Origin: DASSWB01 sp035705495
Lineage (GTDB): Bacteria; Bacteroidota; Bacteroidia; Flavobacteriales; Flavobacteriaceae
Reading direction: 5' to 3'
Assembly: GCA_035705495.1 (NCBI GenBank)
Contig: DASSWB010000021.1
Span: 1 to 64,000 of the forward strand
DNA length: 64,000 bases
How positions within the stretch are numbered: position 1 is the first letter of the stretch; each line of letters begins with the position of its first letter. This document shows positions 1-6,678 of this stretch, piece after piece. A program made the position numbers and the translations under genes. The notes under the pieces were generated by a model. It worked only from the letters and a program-made list of their open reading frames with translations. It searched no databases and was not told the DNA's origin.

Positions 1-1
1 A

Positions 2-259
2 GACGACGGAAAACGTCTGATTGATGATTATATTTTAAGAGAAGAAATTTGGGCGTGTACAACCTGTAATGCTTGTACCGAAGTTTGCCCCGTTAATATC
101 GACCCACTTTCTATTATTGTTGATATACGTCGATTTTTGGTGATGGAGGAAAGTGCTGCTCCTATAGAATTGAATACCATGATGACGAATGTAGAAAATA
201 ACGGTGCACCTTGGCCTTATAATCAAATGGACCGATTAAACTGGGCAGATGAAAAGTAA
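2..259 (+). CDS. (Fe-S)-binding oxidoreductase, C-terminal fragment
   Basis: This is the last 85 residues of an iron-sulfur protein whose start lies outside the window. Cys codons at 56, 65, 74 and 86 form a CxxCxxCxxxCP signature, the classic ligand set for a [4Fe-4S] cluster, followed by a short tail ending WADEK. Proteins of this type shuttle electrons at the inner face of the membrane and normally work with a CCG-domain partner; that partner is encoded at 602-1393. Such pairs occur in glycolate/lactate oxidase and heterodisulfide-reductase-like complexes, but the electron donor here cannot be told from this fragment. The reading frame is open to the left edge. Confidence 0.85.
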   Translation, partial: DDGKRLIDDYILREEIWACTTCNACTEVCPVNIDPLSIIVDIRRFLVMEESAAPIELNTMMTNVENNGAPWPYNQMDRLNWADEK

Positions 260-581
260 CTTTGCATTTTTTTGCATTTTTATTTCCTTTTTTTATTTTC
301 AAAAAATGCATTCGCAGGGTTATCAAGAAGACTCCTTGCAAATAAAGATTTATACTACATTGGTCATCACAGAGGAATTGGAAGATAGTATTTTCGTGCG
401 AAAAGTGTTTTGTGAATTTTGTAATGAAGATCAATATTTTTTGATTGGAGAAGAAGCCAAACGAAGAACCGATTTATTAAAAGATAGTCCAGAATATTAT
501 AGGAAACCTGGCGAACATAAAATGGCTCTTTATATAAGAATGAGTAAGGAAGATTTTAAAAATCTTAAATTGAAAAAATAG
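249..581 (+). CDS. small secreted protein of unknown function
   Basis: This 110-residue protein begins at an ATG that overlaps the end of the upstream Fe-S gene by 11 bases and ends 20 bases before the next Fe-S gene, so it sits inside that operon. The first 22 or so residues are very hydrophobic and Phe-rich and end in HSQ, which reads as a secretion signal. The mature part is charged, has two Cys in the motif FCEFCNE, and ends in a lysine-rich tail. I do not recognise a family. The position between the two electron-transfer subunits is the only clue to its role. Confidence 0.7.
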   Translation: MKSNFAFFCIFISFFYFQKMHSQGYQEDSLQIKIYTTLVITEELEDSIFVRKVFCEFCNEDQYFLIGEEAKRRTDLLKDSPEYYRKPGEHKMALYIRMSKEDFKNLKLKK

Positions 582-601
582 CTGCATTTAATTCAGATAA
601 A

Positions 602-1393
602 ATGGAAGAAGCAATAAAAGTCCGTACAATGGCAGAATATATGGTAGAAGGTAAATCGCCTGAGGTCTTGTTTTGGGTAGGCTGTGCGGGAAGTTTTGAT
701 GATAGGGCAAAAAGAATAACAAAAGCTTTTGTAAGGATACTTAATAAATGTAATGTAGATTTTGCCGTTTTGGGATCGGAAGAAAGCTGTACGGGCGAAC
801 CTGCCAAACGTGCGGGAAATGAAATGTTGTTCCAAATGCAAGCAATGAGCAATATTGAAGTGCTGAACGCGTACGAAATCAAGAAAATTGTTACTGCTTG
901 TCCGCATTGCTTCAACACGATAAAAAACGAATATCCTGTTTTAGGCGGAAATTATCAGATCATGCACCATACACAATTCCTGAAATCCTTGCTTGACGAA
1001 GGAAGGCTGCGTGTTGAAGGTGGAAAATTTAAAGGAAAACGCATTACTTTCCACGATCCTTGTTATTTGGGAAGAGGAAATGACGAATATGAAGCTCCAC
1101 GCGATTTATTGCGAAAGCTGGAAGTTGAATTGGTGGAAATGCGTCGATGCAAAAGCAATGCTATGTGTTGTGGCGCAGGGGGTGCACAATTTTTCAAAGA
1201 ACCAGAACCAGGCAATCAGGACATTAACGTAGCGCGTACCGAGCAAGCCATGGAAGTAAAACCAGATTTTATTGCTACCGGCTGTCCGTTTTGTAATACC
1301 ATGCTCACCGATGGAACCAAAGCCAAACATCAGGAAGAGAATATAGGTGTAATGGACGTTGCTGAAATGATTGCAAACGCAGAGGATCTATAG
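602..1393 (+). CDS. CCG-domain (Fe-S)-binding protein
   Basis: A 263-residue soluble protein with two cysteine-rich CCG repeats, as in HdrB, GlpC and LutA. Repeat one has C28, a degenerate SCTG at 62-65 and C100xxC103; repeat two has C154, CCG at 189-191 and C228xxC231. These repeats bind an unusual Fe-S cluster and pass electrons from a partner carrying conventional [4Fe-4S] clusters, here the protein ending at 259. The first repeat lacks one of the paired Cys, so probably only the second binds a full cluster. The gene follows the small secreted protein by 20 bases. The physiological donor and acceptor are unknown. Confidence 0.85.
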   Translation: MEEAIKVRTMAEYMVEGKSPEVLFWVGCAGSFDDRAKRITKAFVRILNKCNVDFAVLGSEESCTGEPAKRAGNEMLFQMQAMSNIEVLNAYEIKKIVTACPHCFNTIKNEYPVLGGNYQIMHHTQFLKSLLDEGRLRVEGGKFKGKRITFHDPCYLGRGNDEYEAPRDLLRKLEVELVEMRRCKSNAMCCGAGGAQFFKEPEPGNQDINVARTEQAMEVKPDFIATGCPFCNTMLTDGTKAKHQEENIGVMDVAEMIANAEDL

Positions 1394-1446
1394 GTTTTTT
1401 GGAATTGAAAATTTGTTTTGATTAATTATCATGTGTAAATCATCTT

Positions 1447-2262
1447 ATGTTGTTTTCAATACAAATCAAAAAAGCCTCCGATTTTTCCAATAGTTATAAT
1501 GTCCCGGTTTATTCTGTTTTTTTACTGAAAGGAAACGGTCAATTCTCGGTCGATTTTGTGAAATATGAAGTAAAAGACAATACAATTATATTTCTTTCAC
1601 CCTATCAAAATTTTAGTTGGCTTGGAAGTAATACCCAAATGAAACTACTACAGTTTCACGGGGATTTTTATTGTATTGAATATCACAAAAAGGAAGTTGC
1701 TTGCAATGGTTTGTTGTTCAATAATATTTACTTGCAACCCAACATTTCAATAACCGAAAGTAAGTTTAAGCAACTTGAGGCTTTAATTGATCAAATGGAA
1801 TTGGAAAATTTGTCCGGAAAACCATTTTCCGATTCTGTTTTAAAATCATACTTACAACTTTTCTTGGCCATATCAAGTCGGGAGAAAGCATCCCAAATAA
1901 GCTATGAACAGATTCAGCAGCCTTTTGAACCACAAATCCTGGAATTTCAACATTTATTGGAGCATCACTTCTCAAGGGAAAGAAGTCCTTCTTTTTATGC
2001 TGAAAAATTAGCATTATCATCTTCCGCATTTAATAAAAAGGTGAAATTTCAGTTTGGAAAAACACCAAGCAAACTTATACAGGAACGCGTAATTTTAGAA
2101 TCTAAAAAGTTATTGCACCTCACTCAAAAATCAGTCAAAGAAATTGCCACAGAACTTCATTTCGATGACGAATTTTATTTTAGTCGGTATTTTAAAAAGG
2201 AAGTCGGATTATCGCCAACTCATTTCAGGGAGAAAGTTGGGATTTCAATAGTTGCAAAATAA
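1447..2262 (+). CDS. AraC-family transcriptional regulator
   Basis: A 271-residue protein with an N-terminal cupin-like effector domain (about 1-150) and a C-terminal double helix-turn-helix (about 165-265). The second helix-turn-helix shows the family pattern IATELHFDDEFYFSRYFKKEVG followed by SPTHFRE, where the stretch through FSRYFKK is the AraC signature. The gene reads towards the DUF417 gene 74 bases downstream. In E. coli the AraC-type RclR controls rclC, a DUF417 protein, so local control of the next gene is a reasonable inference. The effector cannot be predicted from sequence. Confidence 0.88.
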   Translation: MLFSIQIKKASDFSNSYNVPVYSVFLLKGNGQFSVDFVKYEVKDNTIIFLSPYQNFSWLGSNTQMKLLQFHGDFYCIEYHKKEVACNGLLFNNIYLQPNISITESKFKQLEALIDQMELENLSGKPFSDSVLKSYLQLFLAISSREKASQISYEQIQQPFEPQILEFQHLLEHHFSRERSPSFYAEKLALSSSAFNKKVKFQFGKTPSKLIQERVILESKKLLHLTQKSVKEIATELHFDDEFYFSRYFKKEVGLSPTHFREKVGISIVAK

Positions 2263-2310
2263 TCCATTACTTATCGCTTTTTGTCCATTCTCTTATTTTA
2301 CAGGTCAGTA

Positions 2311-2337
2311 TAGTTTTGTAGTTCAAAATTTGAACTA
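2311..2337 (+). promoter_or_regulatory. promoter -7 box and adjoining palindromic operator
   Basis: TAGTTTTG at 2311-2318 matches the flavobacterial -7 element TAnnTTTG. It is followed directly by a perfect 9-bp inverted repeat with a one-base centre: TAGTTCAAA at 2319-2327, A, TTTGAACTA at 2329-2337. The last A is the first base of the DUF417 start codon. Transcription should start inside the palindrome, so it could be a repressor operator or an RNA hairpin covering the start codon. No convincing -33 TTTG lies at the usual distance, consistent with a regulated promoter. Confidence 0.6.
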
Positions 2338-2939
2338 TGAAAAAATTACTTGATATTTTAGCCAATGGACAATTTCATTATATCAATTTTATGCGGATTT
2401 CCATATTCATCGTTATGGCATGGATTGGTGGTTTAAAGGCTTTTCAGTATGAAGCGGATGGTATCGTCGCTTTTGTGACCAATAGTCCTTTGATGAGTTT
2501 TTTCTATAAAAATTCAGATCAAACCGGGATCAATGAAAAAGGGGAGACCGTAGCAGCTTACAAGTTGCACAAAAACCCCGAAGGTAAAATGGTAAGCGAG
2601 AATATCAAATGGCACAAATCCAACGGCACGTATATTTTCTCCTATGCTCTGGGTAGTGTAATTCTCGGTATTGGCATTCTGACGTTGTTGGGGATTTGGT
2701 TGCCAAAAATAGGCTTGTTGGGCGGATTGTTGACATTTGGAATGTCACTTGTCACACTGTCCTTTTTAATCACGACTCCAGAAGTTTATGTTCCAAATTT
2801 GGGAGGTGATTTACCAACTCCCAATTATGGATTTCCTTATCTTTCTGGTGCCGGAAGATTGGTTTTGAAAGATATTATCATGATGGCCGGCGGATTAATT
2901 ATTGCTTCTGATTCAGCAAGAAGAATATTGAAGCATTAA
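2337..2939 (+). CDS. DUF417 (YkgB/RclC-like) inner-membrane protein
   Basis: A 200-residue membrane protein. Hydrophobic segments lie near 17-35, 95-120 and 122-145, with a further one near the C-terminus (about 175-190). The pattern LGIWLPKIGLLGGLLTFGMS and the later PYLSGAGRLVLKDI are typical of DUF417. The E. coli member RclC helps cells survive reactive chlorine and is controlled by the AraC-type RclR; the AraC gene immediately upstream repeats that arrangement. A hydrophilic loop at about 62-92 lies between the first two membrane segments. The biochemical activity of the family is not established. Confidence 0.82.
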   Translation: MKKLLDILANGQFHYINFMRISIFIVMAWIGGLKAFQYEADGIVAFVTNSPLMSFFYKNSDQTGINEKGETVAAYKLHKNPEGKMVSENIKWHKSNGTYIFSYALGSVILGIGILTLLGIWLPKIGLLGGLLTFGMSLVTLSFLITTPEVYVPNLGGDLPTPNYGFPYLSGAGRLVLKDIIMMAGGLIIASDSARRILKH

Positions 2940-2990
2940 TCCGTCAGTCATCAAATTTTTTAAATTCAGAAATAGGACCGATTTGGATTC

Positions 2991-5237
2991 CTAAAAAACC
3001 GTTTTCAATCCAATGCTCATATTCCTTCCCATATTTGGAATTCCTTCGGATTTTAATCTGGAAAGATGCGAAATATAAGTAGTGTCGAATAAATTGTTCA
3101 CACTGAATTTCAAACTGAATTTTTGTTTTTTCAAATTGAAAAATCCGCCGAAACCTAAATCGACCAAAGTATAACCATCAGTATTGGTTTCAAAATCGCT
3201 GGTTTTATCTTGTTTTAAAGTGGTTTTCACATCTAAAAAAGTATAGAAATCTTTTAGAAATTCCACCTTTTTAAATTGAAGATTCAAACTGTTCAGCAAG
3301 CTGTGGGCCGGCATTAAAGGCAAATAATTTTCATTTTCTTGTTTGCCGACAATCATTTCAAAACTGCTCCTCAAATGTAACCAATCAAGCGGATGCGGAT
3401 GTAAATGTATGCCGACTTCACCACCATAAAGTTGGGCGTCATCCTGAACATATTGAAAAACGGGATTTTCATCAATCATTTCCCCGTTCGGATTCAAATA
3501 AATGAAATTCTTGATCCGGTTTTGGAAGGCATTGGCGAAAACCTCAAAATGATCGTCACTATATTCCAGCGATAAATCAATTTGCAAGGCTTGTTCTTTG
3601 TCAAGATTGCTATTTCCAATTTCATAGCGGTTCGCCCCGTGATGATTTCCTCTTGAAGTCAACTCTGCCAAATTTGGTGATCTAAATCCAGTGGAAATAT
3701 TCAACCGTGAGCTCAAATGTTGGGTGATATCGTATTTCGCACCAAACGATGCATTAAAACTGCTGAAATCCTTATCAATGGCGGAAACAATCTCATCGAC
3801 TTCAATTTGGTGCATTTCACTTTTCAGGTTTCTGTTGTCAAACCTAATTCCCGCTTGCAGATCAATTTTTTCAAGATGAAAATGCGAAGTAGCGAATATT
3901 CCAAAATCGGTCATATTTGCATTTGGAATCAAAATTTCTTCTGCCAAATTTTTATTTTCCTGAGACATTCCCTGCAAACCGACAATAGTTTCAAAATTGC
4001 CCATTTTTGGCAAATTGTATTTCAAATCGTAGGTGACGGTTTGCAAATGCATTTCCAGCGCTGGTTCTTCTCCGTGGGCTTCGTGTTCCTCGGGTTCTTC
4101 AGACTCTTCGTGCTCGTGATGTGATTCAAACTCTTTTCTATTGTTAAAAGTGTAACCAATTTTTAGATCCAAACTGGAATTGGACAAATAAATTCGGTTA
4201 TCCAAGCTTAAAATGTGATTGTTGGTTTCTTGGTAAGGCTCCAACAATTCTTTTGAAGTCGATTGTTCTCCAATTTCTTCCGGAATTCCAGTTTCCGCAC
4301 GATTGAAATTATATCGTAAATCAGATTTCAATTTTTCATTCTGAAAAGAAATACCGGTTTTCAAATCCATTTCATTGAATCGGGAATTGCTCACGCGTTC
4401 TCCGTCTCCCGTTTGATAATCGCTGTGTGTGGCATAATTTCCACGTATTAAAAAACTCAGATTTTCTCCAGATGTTTTATAGCCTACATTTGCTTCTGTA
4501 CCCAATGTATTGGAATAATAATTCAGTCCGACGTCAATTTGCGTGCTATCGTTCGGGGCATATTTTTCTGGATTGATATACAAAACACCTCCCAAGGCAT
4601 CGCTTCCGTAGAGCAGCGAGGAAGGACCTTTTATGACTTCAATACTTTCAATTCCTGAATTGCTCACGCCTAAGCTGTGTTCACCGCCAAACTGCTGATT
4701 TTCCAACCTAACGCCTTGTGTGTAAACCAAAACACGGTTGCCGCTCAACCCACGAATTACCGGTTTTCCGATTCCTGCTCCTGTGGAAACATTTGCCACG
4801 CCAGGAATATTGGAAATACCTTCCGCCAAATTCGAATTACCGTGTTTGCTGAGTTCCTCGAAACTGCGACGCTCAATTTTCATCACATTCTCACTTTGCA
4901 ACCTGTGAAACGGTGTGGAAATAATTACTGCTTCCATTTCTATGGCAGAAGCGTCCAAATGAACTTCAAATTCCTCTATTGGCAATTCTACTTTTATTGA
5001 GAAAGTTTTATAGCCCAAGGCTGAAATGACTACGAAATGTGTTCCTTTCGAGATATTTTTTAAACTGAAAAATCCGTCAAAATCCGTAACGCTTCCTTTT
5101 TCCAATTCTGGTAAATAAACGGTCGCGCCAAAAATGGGCTCATTGGTTTTTGAATCCAAAACTTGACCGTTGAAATTCTCTTGTGCGTATAATGAATAAT
5201 TGACTGCAAAAAGCAGTATGAACAAAAATCTGTACAT
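2991..5237 (-). CDS. TonB-dependent receptor with His-rich loop, probable metal importer
   Basis: A 748-residue outer-membrane receptor: signal peptide (1-19), a CarboxypepD-regulatory-like domain (about 20-105), a plug domain (about 115-225, with IRGLSGNRVLVYTQGVR and VIKGPSSLLYGSDALGG) and a 22-strand-type barrel ending in an aromatic residue (VF). An extracellular loop at about 369-392 is packed with His and Glu (SHHEHEESEEPEEHEAHGEE). Similar loops occur in zinc receptors such as ZnuD, so zinc or another divalent metal is the likeliest cargo; this is inference. It is the last gene of a unit with the His-rich small protein 48 bases upstream. Confidence 0.88.
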   Translation of the reverse strand: MYRFLFILLFAVNYSLYAQENFNGQVLDSKTNEPIFGATVYLPELEKGSVTDFDGFFSLKNISKGTHFVVISALGYKTFSIKVELPIEEFEVHLDASAIEMEAVIISTPFHRLQSENVMKIERRSFEELSKHGNSNLAEGISNIPGVANVSTGAGIGKPVIRGLSGNRVLVYTQGVRLENQQFGGEHSLGVSNSGIESIEVIKGPSSLLYGSDALGGVLYINPEKYAPNDSTQIDVGLNYYSNTLGTEANVGYKTSGENLSFLIRGNYATHSDYQTGDGERVSNSRFNEMDLKTGISFQNEKLKSDLRYNFNRAETGIPEEIGEQSTSKELLEPYQETNNHILSLDNRIYLSNSSLDLKIGYTFNNRKEFESHHEHEESEEPEEHEAHGEEPALEMHLQTVTYDLKYNLPKMGNFETIVGLQGMSQENKNLAEEILIPNANMTDFGIFATSHFHLEKIDLQAGIRFDNRNLKSEMHQIEVDEIVSAIDKDFSSFNASFGAKYDITQHLSSRLNISTGFRSPNLAELTSRGNHHGANRYEIGNSNLDKEQALQIDLSLEYSDDHFEVFANAFQNRIKNFIYLNPNGEMIDENPVFQYVQDDAQLYGGEVGIHLHPHPLDWLHLRSSFEMIVGKQENENYLPLMPAHSLLNSLNLQFKKVEFLKDFYTFLDVKTTLKQDKTSDFETNTDGYTLVDLGFGGFFNLKKQKFSLKFSVNNLFDTTYISHLSRLKSEGIPNMGRNMSIGLKTVF

Positions 5238-5285
5238 AAATATTTTTTTAAGTGATAGTTGATTTAATAAAACTGACGAAGCTTA

Positions 5286-5588
5286 TTAAATCGTTGGCGG
5301 ACCTCGCAACGCGAATGCCAGCTTCTGGTAATCACTTAAAAACTGATAAGTTTCAGGGTAAAACGCATCAGGTGATGCTACAAAATCACTTCGGAATTCA
5401 ATAAAATCCGTAGTAAAAATAGGTGAGGGCTTGAATTTGAAAAGTTCGCATTCAAAATTTTTCTGATGAATGTGAACCGTATGCTTGCTACAAACTTTGT
5501 GTTCGTGTTGTGCAAAAATATGCGCAAAACTCACTGCCGAAGGGAACAGCAATAAAACAGCAAGTATGAGAAGCGCAATTTTTTTCAA
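5286..5588 (-). CDS. His/Cys-rich small exported protein
   Basis: This 100-residue protein has a clear signal peptide (about 1-24) and then a short segment dense in His and Cys: HEHKVCSKHTVHIHQKNFEC. Seven His and two Cys fall within about 27 residues of the mature start, which suggests metal binding in the periplasm. The C-terminus is ALRGPPTI. It lies between the DUF6787 gene (9 bases) and the TonB-dependent receptor gene (48 bases), whose own loop is His-rich, so the two probably work on the same metal. I do not know a named family for it. Confidence 0.72.
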   Translation of the reverse strand: MKKIALLILAVLLLFPSAVSFAHIFAQHEHKVCSKHTVHIHQKNFECELFKFKPSPIFTTDFIEFRSDFVASPDAFYPETYQFLSDYQKLAFALRGPPTI

Positions 5589-5597
5589 ATCTATTTT

Positions 5598-5897
5598 TTA
5601 ATTGAAAAATCTGGAAAAACCCATTCGGGAAAGCATTTTCTTTTCAAAGTTCCAGAAAAATTGGAACTGACCAAAGAGCCAGCCGAAAATGATCAATAGC
5701 ACTTGATAAATCGGGAAAATGAGCAAAATTCTTGCTGGCCAATAAATCCAGGCAGAAATATCGTTGTCAATCCCCAACATTTCAACAAAAGGCCCTGCCA
5801 ATTTTGCCGAACTTGAACCCGTAAGCCCAAAAACAATAAAGATAACCACAAGTTGCCAATTTGAAGTAATTCCCCAGCGTTCCTTTAATTTATTCAT
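5598..5897 (-). CDS. DUF6787-type small membrane protein
   Basis: A 99-residue protein with two or three hydrophobic segments (about 13-33, 47-80). The start, NKLKERWGITSNWQLVVIF, and the GSSSAK motif near 27-33 are what I recognise as the Bacteroidetes family DUF6787. Function is unknown. It is the second gene of the minus-strand unit that ends with the TonB-dependent receptor, 19 bases after the DUF6146 gene. Confidence 0.7.
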   Translation of the reverse strand: MNKLKERWGITSNWQLVVIFIVFGLTGSSSAKLAGPFVEMLGIDNDISAWIYWPARILLIFPIYQVLLIIFGWLFGQFQFFWNFEKKMLSRMGFSRFFN

Positions 5898-5916
5898 GCT
5901 GCAAAAATACGAATCT

Positions 5917-6321
5917 TTATAATTTTTGATTGTATTGTTCCTGAAAATATAAAAGATAATTGTAGAGCAAATAATTTACCTCAAAACCGTAATCTACATT
6001 AAATTCGTAGTTAATTGGTTGTGGATAAAGATTTCCATAACCACTGAGATTTCTGGCCCTTCTGTTGTATTCTTGGATCCAGAACCTATTTTTATTTTCT
6101 AAAAAGCCCAAATCATAAAAGTCACGAGGTTTCGCTCTGGAATTCAGCCAAAAATCAAAACCAGGTTCCAAAATCAAGACTTCATATTCCAAACTATCGT
6201 TTGCAATCCTTATCGTATCAGTCTGCATTCCATCATTTTCCGAAGCGGTATTTATTTCTTTTGAAGAGTTACAACTATAAATAGATAGACTGATTATTAG
6301 GATGTAAATTAAATATTTCAT
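5917..6321 (-). CDS. DUF6146-type lipoprotein
   Basis: A 134-residue lipoprotein: the signal peptide ends in SIYSC at residues 13-17, giving a lipidated Cys17. The mature part contains EPGFDFWLNSRAKPRDFY and a Tyr/Asn-rich C-terminal half, which I associate with the Bacteroidetes family DUF6146. No activity is known. It is the first gene of the minus-strand unit leading through DUF6787 and the His-rich protein to the receptor gene. The upstream region is shared with the cobalamin riboswitch transcript that runs the other way. Confidence 0.75.
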   Translation of the reverse strand: MKYLIYILIISLSIYSCNSSKEINTASENDGMQTDTIRIANDSLEYEVLILEPGFDFWLNSRAKPRDFYDLGFLENKNRFWIQEYNRRARNLSGYGNLYPQPINYEFNVDYGFEVNYLLYNYLLYFQEQYNQKL

Positions 6322-6465
6322 GACTTAAAAATTTCTTTCAAATTACAAAATTTTGTGTTGTACATGCGTTGGGAAAATGATAATATTTTCTAAGAGATAA
6401 AGAGTTAGTGAGTTCATTTATTTTTCTATTTTTGTCTTGTATTTCGGTTTGACGATAAGTTTTTT

Positions 6466-6636
6466 CAAAAAACGTTGTCAATTAAAAGGGAATCAGGTTT
6501 AAAACCTGAGCTGTTCCCGCAACTGTAAGCTTAGTCCGCCACGGCGGATGCTTGTTGTAACTACTTAAAACCACTGTCCGTCATTAGCGGATGGGAAGGT
6601 AAACAACAAGACGCAAGCCAGGAGACCTGCCGCAAT
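6466..6636 (+). promoter_or_regulatory. cobalamin (vitamin B12) riboswitch
   Basis: All the hallmark pieces are present in order: AAAAGGGAATCAGGT near 6484, CCTGAGCTGTTCCCGCAACTGTAAG near 6505-6529 in two adjoining motifs, and the B12 box AGCCAGGAGACCTGCC at 6617-6632. Two extra hairpins lie in the variable arm: TCCGCC/GGCGGA at 6535-6548 and a second around 6576-6592. Downstream, AGGTCT at 6669-6674, just before the btuB start codon, is complementary to AGACCT at 6623-6628 inside the B12 box, so a switch that hides or frees the start region is plausible. Adenosylcobalamin should turn the two following genes off. The 5' boundary is approximate. Confidence 0.95.
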
Positions 6637-6678
6637 CATAACCTTAAATTTGAAGGCTTTCGGGAAAAAGGTCTGCTG

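Noticed and set aside
3717..4124. A 135-codon plus-strand reading frame inside the TonB receptor gene
   Set aside because: It lies wholly within a clear receptor gene on the other strand, has no start signals and its translation is Phe/Ile-rich without any family pattern; it is a shadow of the receptor.
6345..6356. ACAAAATTTTGT palindrome upstream of the DUF6146 gene as a metal-regulator site
   Set aside because: A 12-base A/T palindrome is easily met by chance in this DNA and does not match a known Fur or Zur box.
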